DNA of 5,394 nucleotides from an uncultured Atopobiaceae bacterium (GCA_947303905.1 CAMYZR010000127.1:1-5394), one strand, 5' to 3'; shown: positions 1 through 5,394, numbered from the stretch's first letter. Numbers and translations: made by a program. Notes: a model not told the origin generated them from the sequence alone.

Positions 1-626
1 CCGCTGTACCAGCCGTGACCCAAGTGCACCTCGAGAAGGTCGTCGCCCTTCTCGTAGGGAAGCTGCATGAGCTCGGTCACGTCGTAGGTCTGGTACTGCA
101 GCCACTGGTCGTAGGCATGGGTACCCGGCGCCAAGTACTCAGGCTTGTCATCGGAAAGTGCACGGCCGCAGAGCCGAGCCTCGTACACACCCAGACCACA
201 GATGTACAGGCGTGCGGAGGCCACGTCCCGATGCGCCTCCGGACCAAGCCCTTTGAAGAAGATCGGGTGGCGCGGCTCGGCATAGTCGCAGGTGATCCAC
301 TTGGCCTCCCATGACTCGCCCATCTTGGCGGTCTCGAACCACGCCGCTTCGCTCGTGGCCTCCTCACCCGCATTGGTGCGGACGGAGACGGCCCACTCGT
401 AACGCATGCGGGGCTCCAGCGGCACGTCGAGCGCACAGGCCTTCGCGTCAAGATCGGCCCAGCCAGTGTCAGCTACCACCTCGCCGCCACGCCTGACGAT
501 CACGCGCGATGCCTCGGAATGCGTGCCCTTTGCGTCCTCGACAACCCAAGAGAACGTCGGCCTTCCGCCAAGGTCAAAACCCAGCGGGTTGACGATGTGA
601 TTGACCTGCATGCGCGTGATTCTCAT
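1..626 (-). CDS. Alpha-L-rhamnosidase, GH78 family, N-terminal part (runs off left edge)
   Basis: Reading leftward from ATG at 626 there are 208 complete codons with no stop, so the gene is cut by the window edge and not shown to be broken. Seen in sequence: residues about 7-30 (MQVNHIVNPLGFDLGGRPTF) give the typical opening of bacterial GH78 rhamnosidases. An immunoglobulin-like domain with the signature W78-A-V-S-V-R follows, then WEAKWIT near 106-112. A Bac_rhamnosid_N-like beta domain follows, with LYICGLGVYEARL near 140-152, the APGTHAYDQ stretch near 166-174, and LLEVHLGHGWYSG at the cut end. The (alpha/alpha)6 catalytic barrel lies outside the window. Family knowledge: these enzymes hydrolyse terminal alpha-L-rhamnose from plant glycosides or rhamnogalacturonan oligomers. 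There is no hydrophobic N-terminus, so a cytoplasmic enzyme acting on imported substrate is inferred. The start is supported by AAAGGG-type Shine-Dalgarno bases (complement of 632-638) about 5 nt upstream. It is divergent from the AraC-type gene, its likely regulator. Confidence 0.9.
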   Translation of the reverse strand, partial: MRITRMQVNHIVNPLGFDLGGRPTFSWVVEDAKGTHSEASRVIVRRGGEVVADTGWADLDAKACALDVPLEPRMRYEWAVSVRTNAGEEATSEAAWFETAKMGESWEAKWITCDYAEPRHPIFFKGLGPEAHRDVASARLYICGLGVYEARLCGRALSDDKPEYLAPGTHAYDQWLQYQTYDVTELMQLPYEKGDDLLEVHLGHGWYS

Positions 627-660
627 GTGTTCCCTTTCTCAATATGATTCGACACCAATC

Positions 661-689
661 AGTATGAATTCAAGAACGCACAAGGTAAA
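661..689 (-). promoter_or_regulatory. Candidate promoter of the rhamnosidase gene
   Basis: On the minus strand, TTTACC (complement of 684-689) and CATACT (complement of 661-666) are separated by exactly 17 nt. Each matches the sigma-70 consensus at 4 of 6 positions. Transcription would begin near 654, giving a leader of about 28 nt before the ATG at 626. The mediocre boxes suit a promoter that needs an activator, and a tandem repeat abuts the -35 on its upstream side. This is prediction from sequence only. Confidence 0.4.
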
Positions 690-692
690 CTG

Positions 693-715
693 CATTATCG
701 TAAGACGTCATTATC
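693..715 (-). promoter_or_regulatory. Tandem direct repeat, candidate AraC-family operator
   Basis: The heptamer GATAATG (minus strand) occurs at 709-715 and again at 693-699, a 16-nt period. Matching bases continue beyond the heptamer (GATAATGnnGTnT in both copies). The promoter-proximal copy ends 3 nt from the proposed -35 of the rhamnosidase promoter. Direct half-sites next to a -35 are how AraC/RhaS-type activators usually dock. The natural candidate to bind here is the AraC-type protein encoded from 830, which is inference. Confidence 0.4.
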
Positions 716-829
716 AGCAGAGTACTGTCTTGTTTTTCGTAAGTTGGCATTCGGGTCGAAGCCCGCCGCCTTCACTGAAATGGGACGAAGGACAGGTCGT
801 ACTCCCGCGGCGGAATCAAGGAGTCACCC

Positions 830-1693
830 ATGCTCACCTACACCATGGACGTCGAGGAGCGAAGCCGCTGGATCATCGCCACGCCGCCGGCGGCAGTCTC
901 TGCCCAGCCGTACTATGCCAGCGAGGTGGGTGACTTCTACGCTCGCGAGCGCTTTTCCACCGCACGCAGCGACAAGAACAGCTTCATCGTGTTCTACACG
1001 CTCGGTGGCAGGGGCATGGTGCGGCAGGGCGGGCAAGAGATCGTCCTCGAGCGTGGGCAAGCCCTGCTCATGGACTGCCGCAGCCCACAGAGCTATGGGA
1101 CCGCCCCCGGCTGCAGCCACTGGTACCACCTGTGGACGCACGTGGATGGCGGAGGCGTGTCTCTGGCGGGCGCGGCGCTCGGCCTTCCCCGCCTCGTACC
1201 GGTGACGGTGCCTCGCTCACGTGTGCAACCGCATTTCGACGTGCTGTTTGAGCTGCTGGAGACTGAGTCCATCGAGAACTACGCGCGTTGTGGACTGGCG
1301 GTGCACGCCCTTATGACCGAGCTGGTGGTAGCGGCGCAGCAGGCCGCCCCCTCCAGCGACGAGGACCCCGTGACCCTGGCCTGCGCGCACATCGCCGCCC
1401 ACTATGCAGAGCGCCTCACCGTGGACGACCTCGCCGCCGCAGCCGCCGTAAGCCCCAGCTACCTCATTCGCCTGTTCAAGCGCAAGCTGAACACCACCCC
1501 ACATGACTACCTCATGCGCCATCGCATCACCAGGGCCAAGGAGCTGCTTGCCGAGACCACCCTCACCAGCGCATCCATCGCCCGGCAGGTGGGCTTCACG
1601 ACGGAGAGCAACTTCAGCTATCGCTTCAAGCAGATGGTGGGTCAGAGCCCACGGGCGTATCGTCAGGGTTCGCCTGAGCTCATCCTGGAATAA
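830..1693 (+). CDS. AraC/RhaS-family transcriptional regulator
   Basis: This 287-residue protein has the normal length and two-part layout of AraC-family sugar regulators. Residues about 25-105 form a cupin-like ligand-sensing domain: the stretch FIVFYTLGGRGMVRQGG near 52-68, then the ERGQALLMD turn at 74-82, and HWYHLWTHVDG near 97-107. Residues about 182-278 hold two helix-turn-helix motifs: LTVDDLAAAAAVSPSYLIRLF at about 196-216, and SIARQVGF through NFSYRFKQMVG at about 249-271, closing with the family signature SPRAYR (273-278). The start is fixed by AAGGAG at 818-823, 6 nt before ATG. It diverges from the rhamnosidase gene and precedes the racemase cassette, so it could control either or both. 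A sugar or rhamnoside effector is inferred, not shown. A rhaS identity cannot be claimed, as no rhaBAD genes are visible. Confidence 0.93.
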   Translation: MLTYTMDVEERSRWIIATPPAAVSAQPYYASEVGDFYARERFSTARSDKNSFIVFYTLGGRGMVRQGGQEIVLERGQALLMDCRSPQSYGTAPGCSHWYHLWTHVDGGGVSLAGAALGLPRLVPVTVPRSRVQPHFDVLFELLETESIENYARCGLAVHALMTELVVAAQQAAPSSDEDPVTLACAHIAAHYAERLTVDDLAAAAAVSPSYLIRLFKRKLNTTPHDYLMRHRITRAKELLAETTLTSASIARQVGFTTESNFSYRFKQMVGQSPRAYRQGSPELILE

Positions 1694-1712
1694 ACCAAGG
1701 GATATCCACCCT

Positions 1713-1739
1713 GGAAACAGGACCCCTGGCACTGTTTCC
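1713..1739. repeat. Perfect 8-bp inverted repeat, operator or hairpin
   Basis: GGAAACAG at 1713-1720 is repeated as its exact complement CTGTTTCC at 1732-1739, around an 11-nt centre. The repeat starts 20 nt past the AraC-type stop codon. It overlaps a second possible hairpin, CCA(A)GGG at 1695-1701 pairing with CCCTGG at 1709-1714 with one bulged A. It could be a dyad for a regulator or an RNA hairpin that weakens read-through. The lack of a following T-run argues against a classical terminator. Confidence 0.45.
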
Positions 1740-1786
1740 CCGATTGGCTCCCCTATGCCACCCACCAGAGGCATGCCAGCCCGTCC

Positions 1787-1810
1787 GTCATAGGCGTCTA
1801 TAGTGATGAC
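1787..1810 (+). promoter_or_regulatory. Possible -10 box embedded in dyad symmetry upstream of larA-like gene
   Basis: TATAGT at 1799-1804 matches the -10 consensus at 5 of 6 positions. It overlaps ATAG-N4-CTAT (1790-1801) and is framed by GTCAT (1787-1791) and ATGAC (1806-1810), so repressor or activator binding over a promoter is conceivable. The -35 position (about 1776-1781, CCAGCC) is poor. A start near 1811 would give a leader of about 80 nt. The evidence is weak and rests on pattern only. Confidence 0.25.
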
Positions 1811-1891
1811 AAGGCGGCAAATCGCAGCAGCACGGCTCTTGCGGCGCATGCATCCACCGCCTTTCAGGGACTTCCAAAGGACGGAGCAAGC

Positions 1892-3166
1892 ATGAAGACC
1901 ATAGCCCTTCCCTATGGGCACGCATCCCTCGACCTGCATGTGGAAGAGGAGCACCTGGAGGCGGTGGTCGAGACGCGCATGGGCGAGCTGGAGCCGGATC
2001 CCAGCGAGGAGGAGCTCGTGCGCCAGGCCTTGGCAAACCCCATCGGCACGCCGCGCCTGCGTGACCTAGCGCGCGGCAAGGATCACATCGTTCTCGTAAC
2101 GAGCGATCACACGCGTGCGGTGCCCAGCCGGATCACACTGCCCCTCGAGCTCGAGGAGATCAGGTCTGGCAACCCCGACGCGCAGGTGACGATCCTCATC
2201 GCCACGGGGCTGCATCGCGTGACCACCGAGGAGGAGCAGCGTCGCATGTTTGGCGACGCTATCGTGGATAACGAGCGCATCGTATGCAACGACGCCTTCG
2301 ACCCCACGCAGTTCGCGGACATGGGAACCCTGCCCTCCGGCGCCAGCTTCAAGGTCAACCGCCTTGCCACGGAGTGCGACCTCCTCATCTGCGAGGGATT
2401 CATCGAACCGCATTTCTTCGCGGGCTTCTCGGGTGGGCGAAAGTCCATCCTGCCCGGTATCTGCGCCGAGGAGACCGTGAAGGAGAACCACTCCTACCAG
2501 GCCATCGCGAGCCCCCATGCACTCACAGGCGTGCTTGAGCACAACCCCATCCACGAGGACATGGTGGTAGCCGCAAGGCGCGTGGGCGTGGCCTTCATCC
2601 TCAACGTGGCGCTCAACGCCAAGAAGCAGGTCATTGGCGCCTGGGCGGGCGATCTTGAGGAGGCCCATGCGGCAGGCGTATCCTACGTGCGGCAGTGGTC
2701 GCAGTGCCCGCCGGTGACGGGAGACATCGTGGTCACCACCAACGGCGGGTACCCGCTCGACCAGAACCTCTACCAAAGCCCAAAGGCCGTTGCCACGGCC
2801 GAGGCTTGCGCGGGCGAGGACGGCGTCATCATCATGTGCTGCAGCTGCCTCGAGGGAATGGGCGGCAGCCACTTTGAGCAGCTCATCCAAATGGGCACAC
2901 CAGAGGAGATAGACGTCTATCTCTCGAAGATTCCCTCAAAACAGACCATCCCCGAGCAGTGGTGCCCGCAGATCTATGCGCGGATCCTGCACAAGCATCG
3001 CATGGTGCTGGTGAGCCAGCTGGACGCCGAGACGGTGCGCCGCTGCAACATGATTCCCGCCGCCACACCCGACGAGGCACTCGCCATCGCACGGCAGATC
3101 AAGGGCGAGGACGCTCGCGTGGTGGTCATACCCGATGGCGTGAGCGTTCTGGCGGTGGCGCAATAG
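1892..3166 (+). CDS. larA: LarA-family nickel-pincer 2-hydroxyacid racemase/epimerase
   Basis: This 424-residue protein is full length for the LarA (DUF2088) family. Lactobacillus plantarum lactate racemase uses Asp72, Arg75, His108, His174, Lys184 and His200, where Lys184 tethers the pyridinium NPN cofactor and His200 completes the nickel site. All of these occur here at the same numbers: SDHTR (71-75), GLHR with H108, EPHFFAGFSGGRK with H174 and K184, and KENH with H200. Gln295 and Lys298 (YQSPK) of the substrate pocket also match. The N-terminal cofactor domain and C-terminal domain are both present, so an active enzyme is expected. It would use a hydride-transfer mechanism to invert the alpha-carbon of a 2-hydroxy acid in the cytoplasm. 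The substrate is not set by the fold: characterised relatives include lactate, malate and phenyllactate racemases and a gluconate 2-epimerase. The neighbouring UxaA/SuyB-type lyase favours a sugar acid or sulfolactate over lactate. CCSC at 316-319 is unusual. The start is set by GGAG at 1883-1886, 5 nt upstream. The cofactor genes larB, larC and larE are not in the window. Confidence 0.93.
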   Translation: MKTIALPYGHASLDLHVEEEHLEAVVETRMGELEPDPSEEELVRQALANPIGTPRLRDLARGKDHIVLVTSDHTRAVPSRITLPLELEEIRSGNPDAQVTILIATGLHRVTTEEEQRRMFGDAIVDNERIVCNDAFDPTQFADMGTLPSGASFKVNRLATECDLLICEGFIEPHFFAGFSGGRKSILPGICAEETVKENHSYQAIASPHALTGVLEHNPIHEDMVVAARRVGVAFILNVALNAKKQVIGAWAGDLEEAHAAGVSYVRQWSQCPPVTGDIVVTTNGGYPLDQNLYQSPKAVATAEACAGEDGVIIMCCSCLEGMGGSHFEQLIQMGTPEEIDVYLSKIPSKQTIPEQWCPQIYARILHKHRMVLVSQLDAETVRRCNMIPAATPDEALAIARQIKGEDARVVVIPDGVSVLAVAQ

Positions 3167-3213
3167 CCAGCATGCACCTCAACGAGCTACGAGACCGCAA
3201 GGGAGAAGGCGAC

Positions 3214-3525
3214 ATGAAAGACAAGCCTATAGCCATACAGGCAAGCACGAAGGACAACGTGGCAACGATCTTCGCCGAGGACATCGTTGCTGGGACCGAG
3301 GTGGTCGTGCTCGACCCAAGCGGAACCCGTACGCTCATGACGGTGCAAGACGACGTCCCCTATGGCCACAAGTTTGCCCTGCGCGACATCGCGGAGGGCG
3401 AGCAGATCACCAAGTACGGCGAGGAGATAGGTGTCGCAACGCGTGACATCGAAGTCGGTGCATATGTGCACGTACACAACCTCGACAGCATGCGCGGCCG
3501 GGGCGACCTGGAGGGAGACAAGTAG
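3214..3525 (+). CDS. UxaA/SuyA-type SAF-domain small subunit of a dehydratase/lyase
   Basis: This 103-residue protein is equivalent to the N-terminal SAF domain of one-chain altronate and galactarate dehydratases. It carries the family landmarks: DNVAT (14-18), DVPYGHKFALRDIAEGEQI (47-65), KYGEEIG (67-73), then YVHVHNLDSMRGRGD (84-98). The SAF domain caps the active site and is thought to help bind substrate carboxylate. Here it is a separate gene, as in two-subunit UxaA-like enzymes and in SuyA of (2R)-sulfolactate sulfo-lyase. ATG at 3214 is chosen because GGGAG (3201-3205) and AGAAGG (3204-3209) lie just upstream. An in-frame ATG at 3172 would add 14 residues but has no ribosome-binding site. 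It lies 47 nt after the LarA stop and 2 nt before the large-subunit ATG, so translation is probably coupled for balanced subunit supply. Confidence 0.88.
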   Translation: MKDKPIAIQASTKDNVATIFAEDIVAGTEVVVLDPSGTRTLMTVQDDVPYGHKFALRDIAEGEQITKYGEEIGVATRDIEVGAYVHVHNLDSMRGRGDLEGDK

Positions 3526-3527
3526 CC

Positions 3528-4694
3528 ATGCCGAGCTTCATGGGATATCGCAGGCCAGACGGTCGCTACGGAGCACGCAACCTCGTGGCTATCATACCTA
3601 GCGTGACCTGCGCAAACGACGTGGCACAGGCCATCAGCCGCCAGGTTGCGGGCACGGTGGCCTACCTTCACCACCAAGGCTGCTGCCAACTGCCGCCCGA
3701 CCTTGAGCGCGTGACGGACACGCTCATCAGCCTGGGACGCGGTCCAAACGTCGCGGCCGTGCTCATCGTGAGCCTCGGCTGCGAAGGCACCGACCACGAG
3801 CGCATGTACGAGGAGCTCGCTGCCACGGGCAAGCCCGTGGAGATCATCCACATACAGGCGCTGGGCGGCGTGACCAAGGCCATCCGAGAGGGCACCGACA
3901 TCGCGCGGCGTCTGGCCATACAGGTCTCGGGCCTGCAACGCGAGGAGGCTGACATCTCGCATGTGGTCATGGCCATCAAGTGCGGTGCCTCCGACACCAC
4001 GAGCGGCATGGCGTCCAACTGCGCGATCGGAGCCGTGTCAGACAGGCTTGTCGACCTCGGCGCCACCGTGGTCTTTGGCGAGACGACCGAGTTCATAGGA
4101 GGCGAGCACCTGCTCGCGCGTCGCGCAGTCACGCCCGAGGTCGGACGGCAAATCTACGACATCGTGGACGCCATGGAGACGCGTGCCAAGAGCATCGGTT
4201 GTGACATGCGGCGCGGTCAGCCCACTCCCGGTAACATCGCTGGTGGCCTCTCGAGCATCGAGGAGAAGAGCCTGGGCGCCATCGCAAAGAGCGGAACGCG
4301 ACCCATCCAGGGCGTACTCGACTACCCTGCCTTCGTAACCGATCAGAAGGGCCTCTGGATCAAGGACACCCCGGGGCGCGAGCCAGAGATTCTCACCGGC
4401 ATGGCAGCCACGGGAGCGCAGTTCATGTGCTTCTCCACCGGACTGGGTGCCCCGCAGGGCTTCCCCAGCATGCCGGTCATCAAGATCTGTGGCAATCCAC
4501 GCACCTACGAGCGCATGGAAGAGGACATGGACGTCAACGCTGGTCTCATCATCACTGGCGAGAAGAGCATCGACGAGGTGGCAGACGAGGTGTTTGCCAA
4601 GATACTGCGTGTGCTGGGCGGCGAGATGACCAAGAACGAGGCCATCGGCTACTTCAGCGCCATCGACATCCATTGCCTCGGACCGGTCATCTAG
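3528..4694 (+). CDS. UxaA/SuyB-family dehydratase/lyase large subunit
   Basis: This 388-residue protein matches the catalytic C-terminal domain of the UxaA (altronate/galactarate dehydratase) family. Landmarks: GYRRPDGRYGARN at the start (6-18), HHQGCCQL (48-55), SLGCEG (82-87), KCGASDTTSGMASN (151-164), GETTEFIGGEHLLARRA (184-200), PTPGNIAGGLSSIEEKSLG (232-250), FSTGLGAPQG (302-311), and KICGNP followed by EDMDVNAG. Known members remove water from sugar acids with a metal or iron-sulfur centre, giving 2-keto-3-deoxy acids; the SuyB branch removes sulfite from (2R)-sulfolactate, giving pyruvate. Conserved cysteines C52, C85 and C152 are candidate metal ligands. The SDTTSG loop, GETTE-x-x-GGEH, and KGLWIKDTPG near 274-283 differ from E. 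coli UxaA (GSDGLSG, TEVPEMFGAE). From memory they look more like the SuyB-type branch, so calling it altronate dehydratase would overreach. GGGAG at 3513-3517 lies in the end of the small-subunit gene. Confidence 0.9.
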   Translation: MPSFMGYRRPDGRYGARNLVAIIPSVTCANDVAQAISRQVAGTVAYLHHQGCCQLPPDLERVTDTLISLGRGPNVAAVLIVSLGCEGTDHERMYEELAATGKPVEIIHIQALGGVTKAIREGTDIARRLAIQVSGLQREEADISHVVMAIKCGASDTTSGMASNCAIGAVSDRLVDLGATVVFGETTEFIGGEHLLARRAVTPEVGRQIYDIVDAMETRAKSIGCDMRRGQPTPGNIAGGLSSIEEKSLGAIAKSGTRPIQGVLDYPAFVTDQKGLWIKDTPGREPEILTGMAATGAQFMCFSTGLGAPQGFPSMPVIKICGNPRTYERMEEDMDVNAGLIITGEKSIDEVADEVFAKILRVLGGEMTKNEAIGYFSAIDIHCLGPVI

Positions 4695-4720
4695 GACGCA
4701 AGCAGAAATAGGAGACCCCC

Positions 4721-5394
4721 ATGGCCAAGAAACGCTACCTGTTCTTTGACATCGACGGGACGCTGGCTGCCGGTGGTTACGGCGAGACCTTCATCCCCAC
4801 CACCACGAGGATGGCTCTCGATCGCGTACGCAAGGCGGGGCACTTCGTGGCCATCTCCACCGGCCGATCGCAGGCAATGGCTGTGGACATGATGCATGAC
4901 ATGGGCTTTGAGAACATGGTCTCCGACGGCGGCTACGGCGTCACCATCGACGGCGAGCTCCTGGGCATCACGCCGCTGCCGCGCGACAAAATGATCGCAC
5001 TCGTCCGCGAGTGCCAGGAGAAGGGCTTCCCATGGGGCCTGCAGGTGGATAACTCCATCACGCGTCTCGTGCCAGATGAGCGCTTCACCGACTTCACGCA
5101 CGACGTGTACATGAACACGCGCGTGGTGCCCGATCTCGACCCCGAGGACTACCCCGAGATCTACAAGGCCTACGTCGCCTGTTACTCCCCTGACGAGCAG
5201 CAGCTCGAGACCCTGCGTGAGCTGCCGTGGTGCCGCTTCCATAAGGAGTACCTCTTCGTCGAGCCCGCCGACAAGGCCTTCGGCATCCGAAAGATCATGG
5301 ACCACCTGGGAGCAGACTATAGCGACGTCATCGTCTTTGGCGACGCGATGAACGACGTGTCGATGTTTGTGGACGGCTGGTACAAGTTGGCCAT
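4721..5394 (+). CDS. Cof-type HAD-superfamily (IIB) phosphatase, N-terminal part (runs off right edge)
   Basis: From ATG at 4721 there are 224 open codons to the window end, with no stop. HAD signatures appear in order: motif I FFDIDGT (nucleophile D10, acid/base D12), motif II STGR (46-49), motif III lysine K185 in ADKAFGIRKI, and motif IV FGDAMND (206-212), which binds Mg2+. The cap between about 85 and 180 is the C2B type of Cof/YidA-like enzymes. Usual family length is about 260-290 residues, so only the C-terminal tail is missing. Such proteins dephosphorylate sugar phosphates or related metabolites in the cytoplasm and are often promiscuous, so no substrate is assigned. The common Cof stretch with an N-G pair after motif II reads SDGG here (68-71). 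The gene has AGGAG at 4710-4714, 6 nt before ATG, and begins 26 nt after the lyase stop. It probably belongs to the same transcript, though a functional link is not proven. Confidence 0.9.
   Translation, partial: MAKKRYLFFDIDGTLAAGGYGETFIPTTTRMALDRVRKAGHFVAISTGRSQAMAVDMMHDMGFENMVSDGGYGVTIDGELLGITPLPRDKMIALVRECQEKGFPWGLQVDNSITRLVPDERFTDFTHDVYMNTRVVPDLDPEDYPEIYKAYVACYSPDEQQLETLRELPWCRFHKEYLFVEPADKAFGIRKIMDHLGADYSDVIVFGDAMNDVSMFVDGWYKLA

Larger units (their letters stand above)
627..829. promoter_or_regulatory. Divergent control region between rhamnosidase and AraC-type genes
   Basis: This 203-nt gap holds no credible gene and is visibly richer in A/T than the flanking coding DNA, especially at 640-745. 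It must carry the promoters of both divergent genes. The minus-strand promoter and an upstream tandem repeat are listed separately. I could not find a convincing sigma-70 pair for the rightward AraC-type gene. A short hairpin (CGGG at 752-755 with CCCG at 762-765, 6-nt loop) lies in what would be that gene's 5' leader. CGTAAG occurs twice (699-704 and 738-743), which may be chance. Confidence 0.7.
1694..1891 (+). promoter_or_regulatory. Non-coding leader ahead of the racemase-lyase cassette
   Basis: This 198-nt stretch has no supported gene on either strand. It contains a cluster of inverted repeats (1695-1714, 1713-1739, 1755-1774, 1787-1810) and a possible -10 box, TATAGT at 1799-1804, with no acceptable -35 at 16-18 nt. 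The cassette could therefore have its own activator-dependent promoter here, or be read through from the AraC-type gene. No T-run follows any hairpin, so an ordinary intrinsic terminator for the upstream gene is not evident. I recognise no known riboswitch class, including the nickel/cobalt type, though I could not test this. Confidence 0.55.

Noticed and set aside
15..314. 99-residue plus-strand open frame at the left edge
   Set aside because: It is the complement of the rhamnosidase gene, whose minus-strand reading gives continuous GH78-like sequence.
601..933. 110-residue plus-strand open frame across the divergent control region
   Set aside because: It overlaps the promoter region and the AraC-type N-terminus in another frame, and has no domain.
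1695..1739. Intrinsic terminator after the AraC-type gene
   Set aside because: The hairpins are real on paper, but no T-rich tract follows, so I list them only as inverted repeats.
1217..1954. 245-residue open frame on the minus strand across the AraC-type 3' end, the leader and the start of the LarA gene
   Set aside because: It is antisense to two well-supported genes, its translation is low-complexity and glycine-rich with no recognisable domain, and it spans the intergenic leader. It is a GC-rich shadow frame.
2066..2890. 274-residue open frame on the minus strand inside the LarA gene
   Set aside because: It lies wholly antisense to a protein with all its catalytic residues, and shows no family motif.
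3172..3213. Earlier in-frame ATG for the SAF small subunit
   Set aside because: It has no Shine-Dalgarno sequence and would add 14 charged residues outside the SAF domain. ATG at 3214 has a strong site.
4691..5305. 204-residue open frame on the minus strand inside the HAD gene
   Set aside because: It is antisense to clear HAD motifs I-IV, and its translation has no recognisable domain.

Overview
The window looks like part of a GC-rich bacterial chromosome. Genes are compact, ribosome-binding sites are strong and purine-rich, and third codon positions favour G/C. Together with the gene content (intracellular glycoside hydrolase, AraC-type regulator, sugar-acid or hydroxy-acid enzymes, Cof-type HAD), this suggests a fermentative gut or oral actinobacterium, perhaps Coriobacteriia (Olsenella/Collinsella-like). 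That placement is inference from composition and protein flavour; there is no rRNA or marker gene here. I found no tRNA, rRNA, CRISPR array, IS element or phage gene.

Layout. (1) Positions 1-626, minus strand: the 5' part of a GH78-type alpha-L-rhamnosidase gene that runs off the left edge. (2) 627-829: an AT-rich divergent control region. It has a plausible minus-strand promoter and, just upstream of its -35, a tandem repeat typical of an AraC-family activator site. (3) 830-1693, plus strand: an AraC/RhaS-type regulator. (4) 1694-1891: a non-coding leader with several inverted repeats and a possible -10 box. (5) 1892-4694, plus strand: a tight three-gene cassette made of a LarA-family nickel-pincer racemase/epimerase, a 103-residue SAF-domain small subunit, and a 388-residue UxaA/SuyB-family lyase large subunit. 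(6) From 4721, plus strand: a Cof-type HAD phosphatase that runs off the right edge.

How the parts may work together. The rhamnosidase has no signal peptide, so it should cleave imported rhamnosides in the cytoplasm, probably under the adjacent AraC protein. The core of the window is the epimerase plus two-subunit dehydratase/lyase. LarA enzymes invert the alpha-carbon of a 2-hydroxy acid. UxaA-family enzymes remove a beta-substituent (water from sugar acids, or sulfite in the SuyAB branch) and turn that same alpha-carbon into a keto carbon. Placed together, they could let one stereospecific lyase consume both C2 epimers of its substrate. The substrate cannot be fixed from sequence: a C2-epimeric aldonate pair and sulfolactate are the two main candidates. 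The NPN-cofactor genes larB, larC and larE are not in the window and must be elsewhere for the LarA protein to work.
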